A stretch of 64,000 nucleotides of DNA from NCBI RefSeq assembly GCF_023155275.1, contig NZ_JALMUV010000021.1:55757-119756 (forward strand), in the 5' to 3' direction. The notes under the pieces are model-generated. The model had not been told where the DNA came from, searched no databases, and saw only the letters and a program-made list of their open reading frames with translations. This document shows, one piece after another, positions 50,626-58,185 of this stretch. Each line of letters starts with the position of its first letter. Position 1 is the stretch's first letter. The position numbers and the translations under genes are program-made. This DNA comes from Streptomyces rhizoryzae. Its GTDB lineage: Bacteria > Actinomycetota > Actinomycetes > Streptomycetales > Streptomycetaceae.

Positions 50626-51477
50626 ATGGCGACGCGACGCACCCCCACCGAGCGCCAGAAGCGCCTGGGAGCTGAACTGCGCAAACTCAGGCTGGCCGCA
50701 GAAGCGAGTACGGACTACGCAGCCGGCCTGCTGGGCCTGGACCGCACGAAGATCTCCAACATGGAGTCCGGCATCCGCGTCATCACCCCTGAACGCGTAC
50801 GCACATTGGCCTGCAACTACGCCTGCTCGGACACCGCTTACGTCGAAGCGCTGGCGGCGATGGCGGACAAGCAGGAACGCGGCTGGTGGGAGGAGCACCG
50901 GGGCACACTTCCGCAAGGACTCCACGACATCGCGGAGCTGGAGTGGCATGCAAAGCGACTGCTCACGGCCCAGACCGTGCACGTCCCTGGCCTGCTGCAC
51001 ACCGAGGATTACGCACGTGCCGTGTTCGGCGCGGTCCTGCCGCCGCTGTCGCGGTTGGAGATCGAGCTTCGCGTGCACCACAGGATGGAGCGGCAGCGCA
51101 TCCTCGACGAGGACATCGCCCGTCCCTATGTGGGCTACGTGCATGAAGCGGCGCTGCGCATGCGCTTCGGGGGCCGCAAGGTCACGCAAGCACAGCTCGA
51201 CCATCTCTGTGCCGCCTCGGAGCACGAGCACATCACCTTGCAGGTGATCCCCGTCGAGTGCGGCGTATTCCCCGGCGCAGGCCATGCGCTGCTCTATGCC
51301 GAAGGTCCGGTGCCCCAGCTCGATACCGTCCAGCTGGACTCCGCGCACGGGCCGGAGTTCACCCACGCCGAGGCCCAGCTCGCCAAGTACCGAGCGCACC
51401 TCGACTGGATGGCGGAGAACGCCCTGAGTCCTGAGAAATCACGGGACTTCATCCACACCATCGCGCGCCAACTCTAG
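50626..51477 (+). CDS. XRE-family regulator with DUF5753
   Basis: 283 residues, ATG 50626 with GGAGAGG ahead. HTH at residues 13-65 (LRLAAEASTDYAAGLLGLDRTKISNMESGIRVI). The rest is DUF5753 (LEWHAKRLLTAQTVHVPGLLHTEDYARAVF, VHHRMERQRILDED, VGYVHEAALRMRFGGRKV, ITLQVIPVECGVFPGAGHA). GC is visibly lower than in core neighbours. Such WhiJ-like regulators affect development and antibiotic production. DUF397 follows 8 bp downstream. Confidence 0.93.
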   Translation: MATRRTPTERQKRLGAELRKLRLAAEASTDYAAGLLGLDRTKISNMESGIRVITPERVRTLACNYACSDTAYVEALAAMADKQERGWWEEHRGTLPQGLHDIAELEWHAKRLLTAQTVHVPGLLHTEDYARAVFGAVLPPLSRLEIELRVHHRMERQRILDEDIARPYVGYVHEAALRMRFGGRKVTQAQLDHLCAASEHEHITLQVIPVECGVFPGAGHALLYAEGPVPQLDTVQLDSAHGPEFTHAEAQLAKYRAHLDWMAENALSPEKSRDFIHTIARQL

Positions 51478-51485
51478 GAGACCGC

Positions 51486-51677
51486 ATGCCTGACATCGCT
51501 TGGGAAGAGCCCTTCTGCGGCGAAGGCAACAACTGCTTCCGCCTCGGCACCGACGCCGACGGGAACGCCTACATCACCGTCAACGGCGACGAGGACCACT
51601 ACCTCACCGACTCCATGGACGCCCTGCGCACCCTCATCCGCGACATCAAGGCGGGCAAGGCGGATCACTTGCTCTGA
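51486..51677 (+). CDS. DUF397 protein
   Basis: 63 residues, ATG 51486 after TAGGAG. Short single-domain protein: DIAWEEPFCGEGNNCFRLG then DGNAYITVNGDEDHYLTDS and IRDIKAGKADHLL. The family is usually a small partner of XRE-DUF5753 regulators. The pair of Cys (PFCGEGNNCF) replaces the SSCSxxxxNCVEVA pattern of many members. Its last 13 bp overlap the convergent ATPase/SEL1 gene. Confidence 0.9.
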   Translation: MPDIAWEEPFCGEGNNCFRLGTDADGNAYITVNGDEDHYLTDSMDALRTLIRDIKAGKADHLL

Positions 51678-53680
51678 GCCGCGGGGTGCCCCAGGGCCGC
51701 CGCCCTGGCGTGCCAGAGCGCGGCCTCGGGCTCGTCGCCGGACTCCTTGTGGAGTGCGGCGAGGCGGAACGCGGCGTAGGCGTCGCCCTGTTCGTAGCCC
51801 TTGACGTACCAGGGGCGGGCCTCGTCGGGGCGGCCGCGGAGTTCGAGGAAGCGGCCGAGGGCGGCGGCCATCAGCGGGTCGCCGTCGCCGGCCATCACCG
51901 TCAGGTCGTCCTCGGGGTCGTGGATCCGCGCGCTCGGGCCGAAGCTGAACCTCAGCATCTCGGTGGCCCGCTTGTCGCCGCCCTCCTCCGCGGCGCGGCG
52001 CAGCCAGACCTCGGCCTCGTCCAGGTCGTTGAAGAGCATCAGCAGGCGGCCGTAGCTGCGCGCCACCGGGGCGTAGCCGACCTTCATGGCGTCCTCGTAC
52101 GCGCCGAGGGCGTCGTCGTCCTCGCCGGCGCCCATCTTCAGGTCGCCGAGCAGCTGGGACGCTTCCGGGTCGCCGGCCTGCGCGCCCGCCGTGAACCAGT
52201 GCTCGGCCCGGGCCCGCAGCAGCTTGCCCAGCAAGGTGGCCGCCGCCGCGTCCCCGGCCTCGGCGGCGGTCTCCAGGAACGGTTCGGCGGCCTTGCCGTC
52301 GCCCCGATCGGCGAGGATGCGGCCGAGCCGCGCGGCCGACCGCGGCTCCCCGGCGTCCGCGGCCCGGCGGAACCACAGCTCGGCCTCCGTCTGCTCCCCC
52401 AGCGACTCGGCGAGCAGGCCGAGGCGGTGGAGGGCGGAGGGGTCCCCGGCGTCGGCGGCCTGCTCGAAGGCGGTGCGGGCCCTCGTCGCGATCTTCGCGT
52501 AGGCGTACGCGGGGTCCGTACGGGCCGCCTCAAGGGCGCAGTCCCACACCGGGCCGGGGACGGCGGGGCGGTCGTCGTGCCGGGCCGCCGCGGCCACCAG
52601 GGACGGAGCGGCCCGCCAGGTGTCCCCCACCCCGCGGTCCAGGAGCCCCAGCAGGCCGTGGCGGCGCTCGGTGGCCCAGGCGCGGGCGTCCTCGGCGGAC
52701 TCCCGCTCCAGGCCGGTCACGTCCGCGTAGTGCTCGTGGGCCGTCAGGAGCAGGTCCATGGGGAAGTGACCGGTCAGGCCGCAGCGGGCGAGGTCCAGGG
52801 CGGCGCGGACCAGGGCGTGGCCGCGGGGGTGGCGGTCGGCGCGGCGGGCGCGCCACCACTCCTCGTGGAGCAGGGGCGAGAGGGCGAGGTGGGCGGCCGC
52901 GCCCTCGGGGCCGGCGGACAGCGTGGCGTCCAACAGGCGCGGGTCCCCGGTGCGGGCGGCCTCCTGTGCGAGCCGGTCCCGCTCGCCGGGGCTCCACTCC
53001 CGGGCCAGCTCGACGGTGTGCGCCAGGTCGAGGACCCGGCCGCGGGGCGCGACGCGGCAGTCGTCGTAGGCGTCCTCGCGCATCGTGGCCAGCACCACGA
53101 CGTGGAGGGCGGCCAGCTGGGCGAGCAGGCGCGGCTCCAGCCCGCCGTCGCCGAGGTGTTCGTCGAGGTCGTCGAGCCAGATGACGTGGCGCTCCGGGCG
53201 GCCGTGCAGCAGGGCGGGCAGGCCGCGCAGGTCGGTGCCACGGGCGGGCGCGCACACCCGGCGGCCGGCCGGGCCCCGGACCAGCGCCGCCAGCGCCGTG
53301 CGGGTCTTCCCGGTGAAGGGCTCGCCGAGCACCAGCACCAGCCCGCCCTCCGCCCGGGCCCGCGCCAGGGCCGCGTCGAGAGCGGCATCGCGGTCGCGGA
53401 CCACGTAGGGCGGGAGGTCCGGGTGCCCGGCGAGGCGCTGGGCGGGGCGCACGCCGAAGGCGATCGGGTCCAGGTCGGCCGCCGTGGGCCAGCCGGCGGG
53501 CTCGGGGAGCCCGCCGGGGGACGCGGTCGTGTGGAAGGTGAGCCCGCTGATGCTGCCCGCCTGGACGACGGGCCCGTGGGCCGTACCGCCGGCGAGGGTG
53601 TTGCGCGTGGTGGTGGCGGCGGGCTCGTGCAGCAGCTCCGCCGCGAGCTCGCGCGCCCGCCGCCTCAGCTCCTCGTCCAC
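51665..53680 (-). CDS. STAND-like ATPase with SEL1/TPR repeats and RHIM/BASS-like N-terminal motif
   Basis: 671 residues from GTG 53680 (GAGGGG ahead). Residues 1-20 form a charged helix (DEELRRRARELAAELLHE). Residues 27-46 read NTLAGGTAHGPVVQAGSISG, the pattern (N..SG..xGxVVQAGxIxG) of bacterial amyloid signalling/RHIM-like motifs found in NLR-type proteins. Residues 100-330: P-loop NTPase with Walker A LGEPFTGKTRTAL and Walker B HVIWLDDLDE, helical extension after it. Residues 410-665: SEL1-type TPRs (repeated AA-AGDP-A-RLG). Likely a sensor ATPase that oligomerises on recognising something with its repeats. It lies 38 bp behind mazG in the same direction, and convergent with the DUF397 gene. 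Defence or cell-death role is inference. Confidence 0.8.
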   Translation of the reverse strand: MDEELRRRARELAAELLHEPAATTTRNTLAGGTAHGPVVQAGSISGLTFHTTASPGGLPEPAGWPTAADLDPIAFGVRPAQRLAGHPDLPPYVVRDRDAALDAALARARAEGGLVLVLGEPFTGKTRTALAALVRGPAGRRVCAPARGTDLRGLPALLHGRPERHVIWLDDLDEHLGDGGLEPRLLAQLAALHVVVLATMREDAYDDCRVAPRGRVLDLAHTVELAREWSPGERDRLAQEAARTGDPRLLDATLSAGPEGAAAHLALSPLLHEEWWRARRADRHPRGHALVRAALDLARCGLTGHFPMDLLLTAHEHYADVTGLERESAEDARAWATERRHGLLGLLDRGVGDTWRAAPSLVAAAARHDDRPAVPGPVWDCALEAARTDPAYAYAKIATRARTAFEQAADAGDPSALHRLGLLAESLGEQTEAELWFRRAADAGEPRSAARLGRILADRGDGKAAEPFLETAAEAGDAAAATLLGKLLRARAEHWFTAGAQAGDPEASQLLGDLKMGAGEDDDALGAYEDAMKVGYAPVARSYGRLLMLFNDLDEAEVWLRRAAEEGGDKRATEMLRFSFGPSARIHDPEDDLTVMAGDGDPLMAAALGRFLELRGRPDEARPWYVKGYEQGDAYAAFRLAALHKESGDEPEAALWHARAAALGHPAAQSK

Positions 53681-53718
53681 CGGGCCCCTCCCCCTCAACT
53701 CCCGCTGTCCTTACGGTA

Positions 53719-54744
53719 CTAAGCGGCCTCCCCCTCGGCGGCCAGCACCGCGTCGCGGTAGGCGCGGGCCGCGGCGCGCAGCGCGGCCTCCGGGTCGACG
53801 CCCTCCGCCTCGGCGCGGACGGCCAGGGCGAGGAGTTCGTAGCCGATACCGGGGCCGGCGGGCAGCGGCACCGCCAGGCCCGCGGTGCGGGCGCGGGAGG
53901 CGAGCTTGGCGGCGAGCGCCAGGCCCGGCTGGGCCAGCGGCACGCCCTCGGTGACGGAGCTGCGCTGCTTCTCCTCGGCCTTGGTGCGCAGCCAGTGGGC
54001 CTTGACGTCCTCGGGGGTCTCGGCGGCCTCGTCACCGAAGACGTGCGGGTGGCGGTGGAGCAGCTTCTCCACGATCGTGCCGGCCACGTCGTCCACGGAG
54101 AACGGCTCGTCCGGGTCGTCCTGGGCGATCCGGGCGTGGAAGACGACCTGGAGGAGGACGTCGCCCAGCTCCTCGCGCAGCGCCGCGCGGTCGCCCTCCT
54201 CGATGGCCTCGACCAGCTCGTACGCCTCCTCCAGGCCGTACTTGGCGAGGTCGCGGTGGGTGCGGATGCTGCTCCAGGGGCACGCGGCGCGGATCCGGTC
54301 CATGACCTGGACGAGATCCAGCAGCCGGGCGCCGGGGAGGTCGTAGGAGCCGGGCAGCAGCTCCAGGTCGGGCATCGGCTCGCGGCCGGAGCCGGCCAGC
54401 CGGGCCAGGCCGTCGGTGAGCGCGCTCTCGCCGTCGGCGGAGGTGACGACGACGGCGGTGCGGCCGCCGGGGACGCAGTAGTCGACCAGCTCGCGGGCGG
54501 TGGGGGCGGCGGTCTCCACCGCGATGCCGGCCTCGCGGAGATAGGGCAGCTGGGGGTGGTGCGGATCGGCGGCGAGCACGCGGTCGGCGGTGCGCAGGAC
54601 CTGCCACGCGGGCCAGGACAGCAGGCCGGGGGCGACCCGGTGGCTGGTGGTGAGCAGGACCAGGCGGCCGGTGCCGGCGCCCCCGGGGCGGGGCGCGGCG
54701 CCGGGGCCGGTGGTGTCAGGGGCGTCTGCGGCGTCAGCGTTCAC
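53719..54744 (-). CDS. mazG: MazG-family nucleoside triphosphate pyrophosphohydrolase
   Basis: 341 residues if GTG 54744 is used; a GTG at 54768 adds 8 codons, and neither has a good ribosome-binding site. The N-terminal 130 residues look like a worn tetrapyrrole-methylase-type domain (RLVLLTTSHRVAPGLLSWPA). MazG domain: LLDLVQVMDRIRAACPW, YGLEEAYELVEAIEEGD with the EExxE metal site, LREELGDVLLQVVFHARIA, and HRHPHVFGDEA. Removes pyrophosphate from (often damaged) dNTPs. A core gene in actinobacteria, between the surA-like gene and an accessory ATPase. Confidence 0.93.
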   Translation of the reverse strand: MNADAADAPDTTGPGAAPRPGGAGTGRLVLLTTSHRVAPGLLSWPAWQVLRTADRVLAADPHHPQLPYLREAGIAVETAAPTARELVDYCVPGGRTAVVVTSADGESALTDGLARLAGSGREPMPDLELLPGSYDLPGARLLDLVQVMDRIRAACPWSSIRTHRDLAKYGLEEAYELVEAIEEGDRAALREELGDVLLQVVFHARIAQDDPDEPFSVDDVAGTIVEKLLHRHPHVFGDEAAETPEDVKAHWLRTKAEEKQRSSVTEGVPLAQPGLALAAKLASRARTAGLAVPLPAGPGIGYELLALAVRAEAEGVDPEAALRAAARAYRDAVLAAEGEAA

Positions 54745-54799
54745 GTAATCGAACGTAACGCACGCCACTGACAGTGCCGGACCCGGCGGCCGGTGCCGG

Positions 54800-55441
54800 T
54801 CAGACCTGCCGCTGGCGCTGGGGGGACGGGACGATCCAGGGCTCCTTGGTCTCGCCGAGGATCACCTGCCGGTCGTCCCAGGTGCCGTAGCGGGGGTTGA
54901 CATCGATGCCCATGGAGCCGGAGGTCCGGGCCAGGGCGGCGGCGAGCGCGCGCTGGCCCTCGGGCTGCCGGCGGTCGGCCTTCAGGTGCCGGGCGAGGCC
55001 GTCGAGCAGCAGTTGGTTGCGGACGGTGGCGTCGACGCGGTCGGGGGCGATGCCCTGCTGGAGCCACATCAGCTTCAGCCGGGCGGCGCCGCCGGCCTGC
55101 TCCTCGGCGGACGCCCGCCACTTCTGGACGTCGGCGCGGGTGACCGTCACCCCGGCGTCCCGGGCGGCGCGGGCCAGCACCTCGTCGAAGATCATGCCGT
55201 TGAGGGTGGAGAGGCTGAGCCGGCCGGTGTTGGCGATCATCTGGTTGCCCTGCGGGGTGCCGGCCTGGGCGGCGCGGACGTCCTTCACCCGGGCCTGGAG
55301 CTGGGCGACGGTGATCCGCTTGCCGTCCACGATGGCGGCGGCACCGGGGTGCGCCTGCGTGCCGCAGGCGGTGAGCAGCGGGGTCGCCGCCAGCAGCGCG
55401 GCGGCGGCGGAAACGGCGAGCGCGGTCCTACGGCGGAACAC
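54800..55441 (-). CDS. SurA N-terminal domain-like lipoprotein
   Basis: 213 residues, GTG 55441 with GGGAGG ahead. Lipoprotein signal peptide with lipobox LLTAC at Cys24 (approx.). The mature chain resembles a SurA/PrsA N-terminal chaperone domain (VDGKRITVAQLQARVKDVRA, LNGMIFDEVLARAARDAGVT) without an obvious PPIase domain. Probably a membrane-tethered folding helper outside the cell. It directly precedes mazG (55-bp gap), the usual order in Streptomyces. Confidence 0.88.
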   Translation of the reverse strand: MFRRRTALAVSAAAALLAATPLLTACGTQAHPGAAAIVDGKRITVAQLQARVKDVRAAQAGTPQGNQMIANTGRLSLSTLNGMIFDEVLARAARDAGVTVTRADVQKWRASAEEQAGGAARLKLMWLQQGIAPDRVDATVRNQLLLDGLARHLKADRRQPEGQRALAAALARTSGSMGIDVNPRYGTWDDRQVILGETKEPWIVPSPQRQRQV

Positions 55442-55635
55442 ATGGCCTCCCGGCAGGTCGTGCGGCACAGCGACGACCTGATGAGCTCGTTGGCTGATAG
55501 CTGGTGAGTTGCCTGGTACCTGGTGCGTTGCCTGGTCCCCTGGTGACGACCGGGGTGATCGAGCTTAGGGAGTCGGCGGGGCCCGGGCCACTGCTTCGGC
55601 CAACGAGCCGTGCCGGGGACGGTTGCGGGCGGCCG

Positions 55636-57327
55636 TCAGCCCTGGATCTGCCCCAGCCAGTACAGCGTCCGGCGGATCTCGGTCGGGAAGGCGTGGTGCG
55701 GGCCGTGCAGGCGCTCGGCGTCGTGGAGGAGCCGGGAGAGAGTCTCCTTGGCGGCGCCGTGCTCCCCCTGGGCCAGCAGCAGGTGGCCGATGGAGCGGCG
55801 GATCTCCAGGGGGCGGACGGGGTCGTCGGCGTAGTGCTCGAAATACGGGAGGAGGGACCGGTACTCCTCCAGGGCCTGGGCGACCTCGCCGAGCTGCTCC
55901 AGGCACTGGGCGGCGTCGTAGTGGAACTGGAGGGCCTGGCGGGTGGCGCCGGCGCCGGACTCCTTGGCGTACTCCTGGGCGAGGGTGCGGAGTTCGGGCA
56001 GGGCGCGGCGGTACTGGCCGTCGTCCATGAGGGTGGCGGCGTACTGCTTGCGGAGGGTGCGGACCACCGGGGAGTGCGGGCCGTGGCGTTCGGCGGCGGC
56101 CGGGAGGATGCCGCCGAGGATGTCCACGGCGTGGGTGATGCGGCCCTGGTCGAGGAGGCGTTTGACCTCGTCGACGGCGGCCGCGACGTCCGGTCCGGCG
56201 GGCGCGGGGGCGGGGCGGGCCCCGGGGGCGGCCAGCCCCCCGGCGGGGGCCGGTGCGGAGTCCGCCAGGGCGCTCCAGGGGAGGTCGCCGGCCAGGGAGG
56301 CGCGGGGGTCCGGGACGGGCCGGGCGGGGGCCGCGGCCTGGTCGGGCCCGGGGACGCGCGGGACGGCCGGCACCGCCGGGGCGGGCGCGGCGGGCGGCGC
56401 GCCCGCCGCGCGGGACGGCCAGGGGGCGTGCGGCCGGCGGAACGGGCGGGTGGGGTCCATCGGGGCCAGCGGCGGGTGCGCGCCCGGGGCGGAGGCGGGC
56501 AGCAGGGGGGCGAGGGCCGCGTAGACCTGCTGGGCGTCGGCGGGGCGGGCCTCGGGGTCCTTGCGGAGCAGGTGCAGGACCAGCTCCTCCAGCGCCTCGG
56601 GGACGTCGGGGCGGAGCCGGCGCACCGGGACAGGCTCCTCGTGGAGGTGGCGGTGGAGGACGCCGAGGGCGGTGGAGCCGGCGAACGGGACCGAGCCGCT
56701 GAGGAGTTCGTGCAGGAGCACCCCGAGGGCGTAGAGGTCGGTGTACGGGCCGACGGCGCCGCCCATGGCCTGTTCGGGCGCCATGTAGGCGGGGCTGCCG
56801 ATGGGCGAGCCGGTGTGGGTGAGGCGGGTGGTGTCGGTGTCCAGGGCGGAGGCGATGCCCAGGTCGAGGACGACCAGGGTGCCGTCGGGCCGGATCATGA
56901 CGTTGCGGGGCTTGAGGTCCCGGTGGACGATCGGCACCGCGTGGACGGCGGCGAGCACCGCGCACAGCTGGGCGGCGACCGAGACCGCCCAGGGCCAGGG
57001 GTAGGGGTCGTGCTCGGCGAGGTGGTCGGAGAGGTCGGCGCCCTCGACGTACTGCATGACGAGGTAGAGGTCCTCGCCGTCGCTGCCGGCGTCGTGGACG
57101 GTGACGAGCCCGGGGTGGTCGACCTGCGCGGTGACCCGGCACTCGCGGACGAAGCGGCGGCGCATCTCCTCGCCGTCCGGGGTGCCGGCGACCCGGTCCG
57201 GGCGCAGCAGCTTGACGCCGACCCGGCGGTCCAGGCGGCGGTCGTAGCCGATCCAGACCTGGCCCATGCCGCCCTGGCCGAGCAGTACGGAGAGTTCGTA
57301 CCGGTCGGCGATGACCCGGCCGTTCAC
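55636..57327 (-). CDS. Ser/Thr protein kinase with C-terminal helical repeats, no TM
   Basis: 563 residues; GTG 57327 overlaps the stop of the upstream membrane protein (GTGA). Hanks kinase, residues 1-275: YELSVLLGQGGMGQVW, VAE Lys in RRVGVKLLRPD, catalytic VHRDLKPRNVMI, LDLGIASALD (DLG in place of DFG), and SPAYMAPEQAMGG. A Pro/Ala linker of about 120 residues leads to a TPR-like C-terminal 180 residues (RRALPELRTLAQEYAKE, YDAAQCLEQLGEVAQALEEY). Unlike many actinobacterial PknB kinases it has no TM or PASTA domains. The coupled membrane protein may localise it. Confidence 0.93.
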   Translation of the reverse strand: MNGRVIADRYELSVLLGQGGMGQVWIGYDRRLDRRVGVKLLRPDRVAGTPDGEEMRRRFVRECRVTAQVDHPGLVTVHDAGSDGEDLYLVMQYVEGADLSDHLAEHDPYPWPWAVSVAAQLCAVLAAVHAVPIVHRDLKPRNVMIRPDGTLVVLDLGIASALDTDTTRLTHTGSPIGSPAYMAPEQAMGGAVGPYTDLYALGVLLHELLSGSVPFAGSTALGVLHRHLHEEPVPVRRLRPDVPEALEELVLHLLRKDPEARPADAQQVYAALAPLLPASAPGAHPPLAPMDPTRPFRRPHAPWPSRAAGAPPAAPAPAVPAVPRVPGPDQAAAPARPVPDPRASLAGDLPWSALADSAPAPAGGLAAPGARPAPAPAGPDVAAAVDEVKRLLDQGRITHAVDILGGILPAAAERHGPHSPVVRTLRKQYAATLMDDGQYRRALPELRTLAQEYAKESGAGATRQALQFHYDAAQCLEQLGEVAQALEEYRSLLPYFEHYADDPVRPLEIRRSIGHLLLAQGEHGAAKETLSRLLHDAERLHGPHHAFPTEIRRTLYWLGQIQG

Positions 57328-57992
57328 CGTCCCTCCTCCTTGCGGAGGTAGTCGCTCAGCTCGTCGAGTTCGGCGCGGACCCGGTCGATGCGCTGGGGCT
57401 GCGGGCGGTGCTCGGGCGGCGGGGCCGGGGGGCCGTAGGGGCCGGGGGGCGGCGGGGGCGGCGCGGTGTACGGGCCGGCCGCGGGCGGGCGGCCCGGGTG
57501 GCCGGGGAGGGCGAAGGGCTGGGTCTCCTGGGCGTGCAGCGGGGGGTGCGGGTGGACGGGCGGCGGGGCGTACGGCGCCAGGGGGGTGCCGGGCAGCGGC
57601 GGCGCCGCCGGGTACGGGGCCGGGCCGGGGTAGGCCGGCGGGAAGGGGGCGGCGGAGGCGCGGGCCCGTTCGGCGCGCAGGTCGGCGACGAGGTAGTAGG
57701 CGACCACCCCGGCTATCTGGAGCAGCAGGGCGCCGACGCCCGCGTTGGTGCGCCAGTCGTCCTCCGGGAAGCTGGTGATCAGCATGCCGGTGCCGATGAA
57801 CAGGGCCAGGTGGCCGGCGAACAGCCACCAGCCCAGCGGTCGGCGCAGCACGATCGCGGCCCGGAGCATCGCGGCCCACGCCAGGAAGCCCAGGCTGAGC
57901 ACCGTGGCGGCCACGAAGACCACCCGCAGCGCGAGGACCGTCCCGCGCGCCGGGGGACGGTACGGCGGCGGGGCCGGGACTGGGCCGTGCAT
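57324..57992 (-). CDS. Four-helix membrane protein coupled to kinase
   Basis: 222 residues from ATG 57992 (AGGAG ahead; a GTG sits one codon earlier). Four hydrophobic helices (ALRVVFVAATVLSLGFLAWA, LGWWLFAGHLALFIGTGML, GVGALLLQIAGVVAYYLVA) lead to a Pro/Gly/His-rich cytoplasmic tail of about 90 residues ending in DELSDYLRKEEGR. The stop overlaps the kinase start, so the pair is made together. A receptor or scaffold for the kinase is the natural guess; no known domain. Confidence 0.8.
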   Translation of the reverse strand: MHGPVPAPPPYRPPARGTVLALRVVFVAATVLSLGFLAWAAMLRAAIVLRRPLGWWLFAGHLALFIGTGMLITSFPEDDWRTNAGVGALLLQIAGVVAYYLVADLRAERARASAAPFPPAYPGPAPYPAAPPLPGTPLAPYAPPPVHPHPPLHAQETQPFALPGHPGRPPAAGPYTAPPPPPPGPYGPPAPPPEHRPQPQRIDRVRAELDELSDYLRKEEGR

Positions 57993-58095
57993 CACTGCTC
58001 CTGACGGATCGTTCGTGGCCGGGGGCCGGGCCGCGTCGCCGCGGCGCGGCCTCGTGCGCCACGCGGGTCCGCCGGTGCGCGCACGTGCCTGCGAG

Positions 58096-58105
58096 CGTAT
58101 ATACG
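58096..58105 (-). promoter_or_regulatory. Palindrome CGTATATACG, possible promoter
   Basis: Perfect 10-bp palindrome containing TATA, the most AT-rich spot in the gap before the kinase operon, about 104 bp ahead of its start. It could be the -10 element for the operon or an operator. Confidence 0.35.
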
Positions 58106-58185
58106 ACGCCGGACCCGCGTGCAGGGTTGTACGAAGAGCGCCGGGGAATGTGCCGGGCCGCGGCCGCCTGTCCCGGGGGCGGGGC

